Positions 29,005 to 37,936 of a stretch of 64,000 bases of DNA are shown piece after piece; the stretch's first letter is position 1; each line of letters opens with the position of its first letter. Both the position numbers and the translations under genes were made by a program. This stretch comes from DATCMH01 sp036563505 (GTDB taxonomy: Bacteria > Pseudomonadota > Alphaproteobacteria > Rhizobiales > Beijerinckiaceae): the NCBI GenBank assembly GCA_036563505.1, contig DATCMH010000024.1, forward strand, positions 124,001 to 188,000, written 5' to 3'. A model generated the notes under the pieces. The model was not told the origin of the DNA, did not search any database, and saw only the letters and a list, made by a program, of their open reading frames with translations.

Positions 29005-29859
29005 TCAGCGTCCCGTCTCCCGCGCGCGCTGCAGAGGGATGGTGCTCCAGCCGGTGAGCTGGACGAAGCCGTCCGAGGCGGCCACGAGCAGGTGGCGGCG
29101 GTGGCTGTGGACGATGGTTCCAGGCTTATGGCCGTGCGGCTCGACCCAGCCTTCCGCCTGGTGCACGTAGAGCGTGTTGCGGTCGACCCGGGCGATGCTC
29201 TCGATGGAGCCGAAGGCGCGGACGGTTCTCAAAACCGTGGCGACGCCGGCGTCCCATGACAAAGTCCGCTCGGCGTCGGTGATCCGGGGCCAGTAGGTGC
29301 CCTCGCCCTGTGGCCGCCGCTCCGCCCATAACTGCGGCAGCTCCGCCGCGAGGCTCTCGGCCAGGCGCTTCGCGCCGAGCTGGCACTTGGCCAGGAGCGT
29401 ATCGTGAGTCTCGTTCGAGCCGATCGCGAATTGGCGCTGCGCGACGATCGCGCCCGTGTCGAAGGAGGGATCGAGGGCATGGGCCGTCACGCCCCAGGTG
29501 CTCAGATCATCGAGCACGGCGCGAAAGAGCGGGTAGGGCCCGCGTCCGTGGGGCAGGAGCGAGGGGTGGATGTTGAGGCCGTACCGGAGATGCTCCTCCC
29601 AGCCCTTCACCAGCCACGGATAGCCCGCGACGACGACGGCCTCGCAGCCCCGGTCCGCGAGCCAGGCCATGTCGTCGGGGGTGATCCGGGACAGCTGCAT
29701 CGGGATGCGCGCCTTGCGGGCCCGGGCCACCACCACCTCGTTGTGGTCGTAGATCCCGTCGCACGGTCGCGTGAACAGCTTCACCGGCTCCCAGCCGCGC
29801 GAGAGCAGCGTCTCGAAGACGCCGCCGAGGAAGTCGATGCCGCAATAGGCGAAGCGCAT
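29005..29859 (-). CDS. Formyltransferase family protein (methionyl-tRNA formyltransferase-like)
   Basis: This 284-aa protein has the formyltransferase fold with the folate-site signature NIHPSLLPHGRGPYP and WGVTAHALDPSFDTGAIV. The catalytic Asn, His and Asp typical of Fmt and PurN are present in these blocks. The N-terminus MRFAYCGIDFLGGVFETLL is not that of housekeeping Fmt. The C-terminal 90 residues resemble the OB-like domain of Fmt loosely. It may formylate a sugar nucleotide, amine or other compound. It shares an operon with DUF2256 and diverges from an SDR gene. Confidence 0.8.
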   Translation of the reverse strand: MRFAYCGIDFLGGVFETLLSRGWEPVKLFTRPCDGIYDHNEVVVARARKARIPMQLSRITPDDMAWLADRGCEAVVVAGYPWLVKGWEEHLRYGLNIHPSLLPHGRGPYPLFRAVLDDLSTWGVTAHALDPSFDTGAIVAQRQFAIGSNETHDTLLAKCQLGAKRLAESLAAELPQLWAERRPQGEGTYWPRITDAERTLSWDAGVATVLRTVRAFGSIESIARVDRNTLYVHQAEGWVEPHGHKPGTIVHSHRRHLLVAASDGFVQLTGWSTIPLQRARETGR

Positions 29860-29921
29860 GCGTTGATCCGGTTTCGCGCCGCGCCATGTAGCGCCCGAGT
29901 TTTCACAATGCGAGGGCGGGA

Positions 29922-30656
29922 ATGGCGGGAATGGCGGGAACGATCCTGATCTACGGCGGTACGGGGGGCATCGGCGCGGCGACCGCGCGCAAGCTCCGCC
30001 AACGGGGCTACGCCGTTCACCTCGTCGCCCGGGACGAGGCTGCCCTGCGAAGCCTCGCGGGCGAACTCGACGGCGGTTTCACGGCCGGTGACGTCGGCGA
30101 TCCCAGCCTCTTCGCCCGCGCTGCCGGCGAGGCGGGACCCCTCGCCGGTCTCGTCTACGCGGTCGGAACGATCAACCTGAAGCCGCTCGCCCGTTTGAGC
30201 GACGCAGATTTCGAAATGGATTTCCGCGTCAACGCGCTGGGCGCGGCTCGGGCGATCCAGGCGACGCTGCCGAGCCTGAAGGCAGGGGAGGGGACATCGA
30301 GCGTCGTGCTGTTCTCGACGGTGGCGGTCGCGCAAGGCTTCGCCGCGCATGCCTCTGTCGCCATGGCGAAAGGGGCGGTGGAGGGCCTCACCCTGGCGCT
30401 TGCCGCCGAGCTCGCGCCGAAGGTGCGCGTCAACGCCGTCGCGCCCTCGCTGACCCGCACGCCGCTCGCCAAGGCCCTCACCGCCAACGAGGCGGTCGCG
30501 AACGGCATCGCCCAGATGCACGCCCTCCCGCGCCTCGGCACGCCGGAGGACATCGCCGCGCTCGCGGCTTTCCTGATCTCGGACGAGGCGTCGTGGATCA
30601 CGGGGCAGATCATCGGTGTCGATGGCGGGCGCAGCAGCCTGCGCACAAAGGGGTGA
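29922..30656 (+). CDS. SDR-family protein lacking the catalytic tyrosine
   Basis: This 244-aa protein has the short-chain dehydrogenase fold: cofactor loop GGTGGIG (12-18), NALGAAR helix, Ser132 in VVLFSTVAV and Lys150. The Tyr of the YxxxK catalytic motif is replaced by Val146 (SVAMAK), so classical ketoreductase chemistry is doubtful. The C-terminus GTPEDIAALAAFLISDEASWITGQIIGVDGG is standard. An ATG at 29931 is an alternative start. It precedes the photolyase gene by 94 bp in the same direction and may form one unit with it. Confidence 0.85.
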   Translation: MAGMAGTILIYGGTGGIGAATARKLRQRGYAVHLVARDEAALRSLAGELDGGFTAGDVGDPSLFARAAGEAGPLAGLVYAVGTINLKPLARLSDADFEMDFRVNALGAARAIQATLPSLKAGEGTSSVVLFSTVAVAQGFAAHASVAMAKGAVEGLTLALAAELAPKVRVNAVAPSLTRTPLAKALTANEAVANGIAQMHALPRLGTPEDIAALAAFLISDEASWITGQIIGVDGGRSSLRTKG

Positions 30657-30750
30657 TCCACCGTCGCAGGCCTGTGGAAAACAGGGGCAACAAAGGAACA
30701 TATCAGGAACGATCGCGTAAGCTCAGCCCGGACCGGGACCGAACTCCAGC

Positions 30751-32298
30751 ATGCGTACTCTCCGTTTCATCCTCGGCGACCAGCTCACTCGATCGATCGG
30801 GACGCTCGCTGATCTCGACCCGGCGCAGGACGTCGTCCTCATGGCCGAGGTCCATGACGAGACGACCTATGTCCGCCACCACAAGCAGAAGATCGCCTTC
30901 GTTCTCTCGGCCATGCGCCACTTCGCAGATGAGCTGCGCGCGGAGGGCATCACGGTCGACTACGTGCGCCTCGACGATCCGGACAATGCCGGCTCCTTTG
31001 GGGCCGAGTTGAAGCGCGCCGTCGCCCGCCATCGTCCCGACCGGGTCGTGGTCACCGAGCCGGGCGAGTGGCGCGTGCTCGCCATGATGCGGGACTGGCG
31101 CGAGGAGCTCGACGTCCCGCTCGAGATCCAGGACGACGAGCGCTTCCTGTGCTCGCGCGCCGCCTTCGCCCGCTGGGCCGGCGAGCGCAAGCAGCTTCGC
31201 ATGGAGTTCTTCTACCGCGAGATGCGGCGCAAGACCGGCTTCCTGATGGACGGGCCCGAGCCCGTCGGCGGGCGCTGGAACTTCGACCCCGAGAACCGCA
31301 AGCGCTTGCCGGCGCGCATCGTCCCGCCATCCCGCTCGGTCGTCGCGCCCGATGCGACGACGCGGGAGGTGCTCGAACTCGTCGGCCGCCGCTTCGACAA
31401 TCACTTCGGTGATCTCGAACCCTTCGCCTGGCCGGTGACGCGTTCGGAAGCCTTGCGGGCCCTTGACCATTTCATCCGCGAGGGCCTACCCCTGTTCGGC
31501 GACTACCAGGACGCGATGCGGACGGGGGAGCCGTTCCTCTTCCACGCCGCGCTGGCGCCGGCGCTCAATGTCGGCCTGCTTCTGCCTGACGAGGTCTGCC
31601 GGGCCGCCGAGCGCGCTTATCGCGAGGGCGCGGCGCCGCTCAACGCCGTGGAAGGGTTCATCCGTCAGGTGCTCGGCTGGCGGGAATACGTCCGCGGCAT
31701 CTACTGGGCCTTCATGCCGGACTATGCGGCGTCCAACGCCCTCGACGCACAGCGTCCGCTGCCCTGGTTCTACTGGACGGGCGAGACGGAGATGAACTGC
31801 CTGCGGCAGTGCATCTCGGACACGAAGCGCCACGCCTACGCCCACCACATCCAGCGCCTGATGGTGACGGGCAACTTCGCGCTGCTGGCCGGCATCCGCC
31901 CGGCCGAGATCGAGGAGTGGTACCTCGTCGTCTACGCCGACGCCTTCGAGTGGGTCGAATTGCCCAACGTGCACGGCATGGTGGCCTGGGCCGACGGCGG
32001 GATGCTGGGCTCGAAGCCCTACGCGGCCTCGGGCGCCTATATCGACCGCATGTCCGACTACTGTGGCTCCTGCGCCTATGACGTCGCCGCGAAGAGCGGC
32101 CCGAAGGCCTGCCCCTTCAACTATCTCTACTGGAACTTCCTGATCGAGAACACGGAGCGGCTCTCGGCCAATCCGCGCCTCGCCATGCCCTACCGGACGC
32201 TCGCCAAGATGCCTCCGGCCCGGGTGTCGGAGATCCGCGCCGACGCGGCGCGCTTCCTCGCGAGCCTGGATCCGGTCGGCGAGCCGGCAGAGGCGTGA
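30751..32298 (+). CDS. phrB: FeS-cluster bacterial photolyase/cryptochrome (PhrB type, FeS-BCP)
   Basis: This 515-aa flavoprotein belongs to the FeS-BCP group, whose Agrobacterium member PhrB repairs (6-4) photoproducts with light. The four cluster ligands fall at Cys350, Cys438, Cys441 and Cys454, the same residue numbers as reported for PhrB. The N-terminal FILGDQLT domain binds the antenna chromophore (a lumazine in PhrB), and the C-terminal helical domain binds FAD. Start ATG 30751. It follows an SDR gene and lies near DUF2256 and a formyltransferase, a recurrent neighbourhood. Confidence 0.95.
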   Translation: MRTLRFILGDQLTRSIGTLADLDPAQDVVLMAEVHDETTYVRHHKQKIAFVLSAMRHFADELRAEGITVDYVRLDDPDNAGSFGAELKRAVARHRPDRVVVTEPGEWRVLAMMRDWREELDVPLEIQDDERFLCSRAAFARWAGERKQLRMEFFYREMRRKTGFLMDGPEPVGGRWNFDPENRKRLPARIVPPSRSVVAPDATTREVLELVGRRFDNHFGDLEPFAWPVTRSEALRALDHFIREGLPLFGDYQDAMRTGEPFLFHAALAPALNVGLLLPDEVCRAAERAYREGAAPLNAVEGFIRQVLGWREYVRGIYWAFMPDYAASNALDAQRPLPWFYWTGETEMNCLRQCISDTKRHAYAHHIQRLMVTGNFALLAGIRPAEIEEWYLVVYADAFEWVELPNVHGMVAWADGGMLGSKPYAASGAYIDRMSDYCGSCAYDVAAKSGPKACPFNYLYWNFLIENTERLSANPRLAMPYRTLAKMPPARVSEIRADAARFLASLDPVGEPAEA

Positions 32299-32328
32299 CT
32301 ACCGCTTCACCCAGCCCGAGAGCGCGAT

Positions 32329-33030
32329 TTAGGGGCCGTTGTGCCGGTTCGAGGTCTCGAACCGCCAGCCGCCGGAGAGGCGCAGGGTGTAGCCCACCAG
32401 TTCGAGGCCGGTGGCGTGGAGGCCAAGCCTGATCTCTTCGAAGGTCTGGTCGCGGTAGACGGCCAGTTCCGGCCCGACGAACACTCGCTCGTGAACGCGG
32501 TACCCGCCAGCGAGGCGGGCCCAGACATGGCCCCGGGCCGAGCCGGCCACGATCGTGAAGGTCAGGAGCGTGTCGGGAGAGGGGTGGCTCCAGATCTCGC
32601 CGACGATCCTGACCCCGAACTGGAGCGCGTCCCGGTCGAACTTGGCGTTCCCCCGCACGACCTGCTCGTGATCCACTTCCGGGCCGAGCGCGATCGAGAA
32701 CACGGTCGGACCGACGAACCAGCTATGGCCGAGACCGAAGGAGCCGAAGCTCGTCAGGCGCGCCCGGTCGTGGTCGAGCCGTCCGGCCTCGTCCCGCTCG
32801 CGGCCGGTGCCCGATCCGAAGCTGCCGAAGATGAAAGTGCCCGGCGTGTCGATCGGCCCGTCGATGCGCCATTTGAAGCCGCTGCCGGCATGGGCCGAGC
32901 GGCCGATCTCGATGCCGCTGAACAGGACGGTGCGCAGCTCTTCCGCTTCGTCGGACTCGGTGACCGCGGCCGCGCGGTCGGAGGCCAGCGCGAGCCCGAT
33001 CAGGGCACAGAGAACACGACCGGCCTGCAC
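32329..33030 (-). CDS. Exported beta-barrel-like protein, possible BcsS (cellulose biosynthesis)
   Basis: This 233-aa protein has an N-terminal signal peptide (VLCALIGLALASDRAAA) and alternating aromatic or hydrophobic and glycine-rich strands ending in GYTLRLSGGWRFETS, as in small outer-membrane barrels. It resembles the BcsS family of alphaproteobacteria in the opening FSGIEIGRS..FKWRIDG block; I rate that as moderate. No other cellulose genes are close. Start GTG 33030. A perfect 7-bp inverted repeat with 5-nt loop lies 50 bp upstream (33081-33099). Confidence 0.55.
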   Translation of the reverse strand: MQAGRVLCALIGLALASDRAAAVTESDEAEELRTVLFSGIEIGRSAHAGSGFKWRIDGPIDTPGTFIFGSFGSGTGRERDEAGRLDHDRARLTSFGSFGLGHSWFVGPTVFSIALGPEVDHEQVVRGNAKFDRDALQFGVRIVGEIWSHPSPDTLLTFTIVAGSARGHVWARLAGGYRVHERVFVGPELAVYRDQTFEEIRLGLHATGLELVGYTLRLSGGWRFETSNRHNGP

Positions 33031-33129
33031 GCGAGGACGCCCGAGCTGAGGGAAGCTCGACTATACGGCCTCTGGTTGTGCTGCCTAGCCGTTAGGCAGG
33101 AGAAATTTACCTTTCGTTAACGCTGTCGG

Positions 33130-34539
33130 TCAGAGGCCGGCCCCGCGCGGCGCGGGTCGCCCGAGGAAGCCTCGGAAGGTGGGGTTGTTGCGCAACGCGA
33201 GAGCGCCCGCTTCGACGACCGTGTCGAGAACCTGGGGCTCGAGCTTGAAGCGGGTCGGCACCTGGTCGAGACGCTGCTTCAACTCGGGCCCGGCATCCTC
33301 AAAGGCGACGCGCCCGACCGAGAAGGTCACGTCGGCGCACGACCAGCCGGCGAGCGTGCCGCGCAGGCGCAGCACCTCCGCTGTCGAGAGGGAGCAGCGC
33401 CACCGGCGCAGGTCCGCCTCCCAATCGGCCATGACGGCGCGGAAGAAATCGTAGCCCTTGTAGGTGCCGGCATCGATCGCGGCGTCGGTCACCGCACCGG
33501 CGAGCGAGGCGAGGCCGGGGGAGGCGGCGGTGCGGGTCCAGTCGCCGGCCGGGCCGCGCCCGGAATCGACGACGAGGAACAGGAAGCGCTTGAGCCGCGC
33601 CGCGCGCTCCGCCGGGAGTGGGATATGGGCACGGTCGCGCCCGGTGCGGGCGATGGCGATCGGCATGATGCCGAAATTGTCGGTCAGCCCGCCGTCGAGG
33701 AGTTTAATGAAGCGCTGCCGCTCCGGCTCGTCGCGGTAGCGGGCGAGCGCCTGAGCGCTGGCGCGAAGGGTGGCTGCGGCCCCGCGATCGGTCAGCGCCC
33801 GCTCCATCCAGCGCGGCAGGCGGTTGCCGCAGGTCGGTCCGAAATTCTCGACGTTGATTGGCATAAATACGCCGGGCACCGCGGCGGAGGCCGCGACCGC
33901 GTCCGCCAGGCGCACGCGCGACAGGTCCGAGCAGATCGCGTTGAAGGCCAGCGGCTCGAAGACGAAGGGCACGCGGTTGTAGAGGTCAGAGGCCGTGATC
34001 CAGACGATGGGCCGCCGCCGGGCGAAGAGGTCGGCGTAGGTCGCGCCGTCGAAGAGGTTCGCGTCGAGCCAGCCCGGCAGGCGCGAGCCGTCATTGACGC
34101 CGCCGTCCGTCACGATGCGCAGCACGTTCGTGACGGACACGTTGGTGTCGAAACCCTGCTCGGCATCCTGTTCCAGGAAGCGCCGGCGAAAGTCGGCGAG
34201 CCCGTCGCGTCCCTTCAGGCCGAAATAAGCCGCCGTGACCGAGCCGCCCGAGACGCCCCCGACGAAGTCGATTGCTTCCGTGAGCGGCCGCGCCCCGGAT
34301 GGGGAGGCCAGCGTCATCTCGTCTAGCGCGCGAAGCACACCGTAGGAGAAGGCCGAAGCCCGCATGCCGCCGCCGGAGAACGCCACGCCGACGACGGTCT
34401 CCTCGCTCTCGGTGAGCGCGGACCAATTGCCCTGATCCGCAACGGAGGCGAGCGGTGCGTTGATCGGCGGGTTGACCACCCCGCCGGCACAGGACGCGAG
34501 AAGCAGGCCGAGCGCCGCCGCGCGGACAACTTTGATCAC
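33130..34539 (-). CDS. Patatin-like phospholipase, predicted lipoprotein
   Basis: This 469-aa hydrolase has the patatin oxyanion motif SGGGMRASAF, nucleophile elbow GVSGGS and the dyad aspartate in LLDGGLTDNFG. The N-terminus ends a short hydrophobic stretch with LLASCAGG, a lipobox that would place it on the membrane as a lipoprotein. It probably deacylates membrane or host phospholipids. It starts with GTG at 34539 and lies 75 bp beyond the groEL terminator. No chaperone or partner gene is seen. Confidence 0.88.
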   Translation of the reverse strand: MIKVVRAAALGLLLASCAGGVVNPPINAPLASVADQGNWSALTESEETVVGVAFSGGGMRASAFSYGVLRALDEMTLASPSGARPLTEAIDFVGGVSGGSVTAAYFGLKGRDGLADFRRRFLEQDAEQGFDTNVSVTNVLRIVTDGGVNDGSRLPGWLDANLFDGATYADLFARRRPIVWITASDLYNRVPFVFEPLAFNAICSDLSRVRLADAVAASAAVPGVFMPINVENFGPTCGNRLPRWMERALTDRGAAATLRASAQALARYRDEPERQRFIKLLDGGLTDNFGIMPIAIARTGRDRAHIPLPAERAARLKRFLFLVVDSGRGPAGDWTRTAASPGLASLAGAVTDAAIDAGTYKGYDFFRAVMADWEADLRRWRCSLSTAEVLRLRGTLAGWSCADVTFSVGRVAFEDAGPELKQRLDQVPTRFKLEPQVLDTVVEAGALALRNNPTFRGFLGRPAPRGAGL

Positions 34540-34614
34540 GGCACCCTCTCATCAGCCCCTAAGCCGCTCTGATCCTATCACGCGCCTGCGTCGTCAACTG
34601 GGGTCAAGGCGCAT

Positions 34615-34644
34615 GAAAAAGGCGCGGGCTTTTGGCCCGCGCCT
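34615..34644 (-). terminator. Rho-independent terminator of groESL
   Basis: A perfect 10-bp stem AGGCGCGGGC / GCCCGCGCCT with a 5-nt loop is followed on the minus strand by TTTTT. It lies 28 bp after the groEL stop codon. Confidence 0.93.
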
Positions 34645-34671
34645 CACATGTTTCAGGTCTGATGCCTGAGA

Positions 34672-36303
<1,632 letters not shown>

Positions 36304-36344
36304 TTGGTCACTCCCTCAGATTGACAGGATGGGCAGGCCCCTGA

Positions 36345-36659
36345 TCAGGCGGCCTTGCGGGTGATGGCGCTCTCGACGAGCACGCCCATGATGTCGGACT
36401 CCTTCATGATGAGGAGGTCCTGGCCATCGATCTTCACCTCGGTGCCGGACCATTTTCCGAACAGCACCCGGTCGCCGACCTTGACGTCGAGGGCGTTGAC
36501 CTTGCCGTTCTCGTCGCGGGCGCCGGGGCCCACCGCGATCACCTCGCCCTGCTGCGGCTTCTCCTTGGCCGTGTCCGGGATGATGATGCCGCCGACAGTC
36601 CTCTCTTCGGCCTCGATCCGGCGGACGACCACTCGGTCGTGCAAGGGACGGAAGTTCAT
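36345..36659 (-). CDS. groES: Co-chaperonin GroES (10 kDa)
   Basis: This 104-aa lid of the chaperonin begins MNFRPLHDRVVVRRIEAEE and holds the mobile-loop region ERTVGGIIIPDTAKEKP and VGDRVLFGKWSGTEVKIDG. I chose the ATG at 36659, preceded by GGAGG; upstream codons add no family sequence. It is the first gene of the operon, with the CIRCE 136 bp upstream. Confidence 0.97.
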   Translation of the reverse strand: MNFRPLHDRVVVRRIEAEERTVGGIIIPDTAKEKPQQGEVIAVGPGARDENGKVNALDVKVGDRVLFGKWSGTEVKIDGQDLLIMKESDIMGVLVESAITRKAA

Positions 36660-36794
36660 CTCGGGTCCTCCGTAAATCGTCTGTCTCACGATCAAGTTTC
36701 GGCCCGAGCCCTACGCGCAGGTGCCGCGCGGGGCCCAGCCGAGCGGCGAGTTAAGAGGGCCTTACCGAGCCTTCAAGAGGCGATCCGAAAAATT

Positions 36795-36821
36795 TTGGCA
36801 CTAAACCAAATCGAGTGCCAA
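36795..36821 (-). promoter_or_regulatory. CIRCE operator (HrcA site) of groESL
   Basis: The inverted repeat TTGGCACTA-N9-GAGTGCCAA fits the CIRCE consensus TTAGCACTC-N9-GAGTGCTAA with exact 9-9-9 spacing. It is 136 bp upstream of groES. It predicts HrcA repression relieved by heat. It also lies 155 bp before the divergent usg gene. Confidence 0.95.
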
Positions 36822-36975
36822 GCCAGGCCATAACGACGTTGGTAGCAAGCTCGGGCATATGCTGCTAAGGCCATGGAACTTAAGGAAGAATTCAACATTT
36901 AACCTTGTCATGAGGGGGCGGGCGTTTCACCATCCGCGACGCGGATCAACGGCCGCCATCGGACGAGGAGGTTTC

Positions 36976-37245
36976 ATGGTCTCCACAGCGTTCCTGCGTC
37001 AGCTCGAGGGTTACGGGCTCACCACCGCCACGATCCTCTACCGCCTGCCCGACCATCCGGGCCTGCTGCAAACCTACATCTGGCAGGAGTACGACCTCGC
37101 ACCGAAGTTCCCGGTTCTCCTCGACTTCCTCGACTTCTGGAAGCGCGAGCTCGAGGGACCGCTGCACTCGGTGTCAGTGGCGCATTCGCGGCTGATCAAG
37201 CCGGCGGAGTTCAAGACCGTCGACGGCGAGTTGACCCTGCACTGA
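36976..37245 (+). CDS. usg: Usg family protein
   Basis: This 89-aa protein matches the Usg family of alphaproteobacteria (FLRQLEGYGLTTATILYRLPDHP, LLQTYIWQEYDLAPKFPVLLDFLDFWKRELEGPLHSV). AGGAGG precedes the ATG at 36976 at ideal spacing. Family members often lie near tryptophan or heat-shock genes, but the function is undefined. It diverges from groES. It has no signal peptide or membrane segment. Confidence 0.88.
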   Translation: MVSTAFLRQLEGYGLTTATILYRLPDHPGLLQTYIWQEYDLAPKFPVLLDFLDFWKRELEGPLHSVSVAHSRLIKPAEFKTVDGELTLH

Positions 37246-37331
37246 GCGGTGTGTCGCGCCGCGGTGACCTTGGCCGGACCCGCCAACTCGGCTAGAGGGG
37301 TGATCTGCCCCTTCCGGATCGGCCCGGTTTC

Positions 37332-37928
37332 TTGTCTCCCAAAGCGCGTACCTCCGAGGTCCTGTCGACGCTCGCGGCTCAGCCCGGCGACCGTCTGACG
37401 GTCGGCGACATCGTGGCCATCCTGCGCGACCGCGCCTTCGCGCTGCTCGTGGTGCTGCTCGGCCTGCCGAACTGCCTGCCGATGCCGCCGCCAATCCCGC
37501 TCGTCTGCGGGCTCCTTCTGGCCCTCGTCGCGGCGCAGATCGCCGCCGGACGGGCGGCTCCCTGGCTCCCGCAGGCTCTCCTGCACCGGTCGATCCGACA
37601 CGACGACGTCAACCGCGCCGTCGGCCGGGCGCTGCCGATCTTCCGCCGCCTCGAGCGCTTCTCCCGGCCGCGGGTCACCGTGTTCCACACGGCGCTTGCC
37701 ATGCGATTCATCGGCTTCCTGCTGCTGGCCCTGGCGCTCGGCCTTCTCGTCGCTGCTCCGGTCGTCGGGCAGATCCCGCTCGGGATCGCGGTGTGCCTCG
37801 TCGGCCTCGGCCTCGTCGAGCGCGACGGCGTGCTGGTGATCGGCGGGCTTCTCGTCGGCACGCTCGGGCTCACCTTGAGCCTCGGCTTCGTCTACGCGAT
37901 CGTCTCAGGCCTCGACCAGCTGTTCTGA
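37332..37928 (+). CDS. exoD: ExoD family protein (exopolysaccharide synthesis)
   Basis: This 198-aa membrane protein has the ExoD core LRDRAFALLVVLLGLPNCLPMPPPIPLVCG followed by three more hydrophobic segments (about residues 125-195). ExoD mutants of Sinorhizobium show altered exopolysaccharide and alkali sensitivity. The only fitting start is TTG 37332, without a clear ribosome site. It ends 8 bp before the convergent GGDEF-EAL gene. Confidence 0.85.
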   Translation: MSPKARTSEVLSTLAAQPGDRLTVGDIVAILRDRAFALLVVLLGLPNCLPMPPPIPLVCGLLLALVAAQIAAGRAAPWLPQALLHRSIRHDDVNRAVGRALPIFRRLERFSRPRVTVFHTALAMRFIGFLLLALALGLLVAAPVVGQIPLGIAVCLVGLGLVERDGVLVIGGLLVGTLGLTLSLGFVYAIVSGLDQLF

Positions 37929-37936
37929 GCCGCCTG

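Noticed and set aside
33081..33099. 7-bp inverted repeat with 5-nt loop between the patatin and BcsS-like genes
   Set aside because: No T-tract follows on either strand and the position fits neither a terminator nor a clear operator; too short to call.
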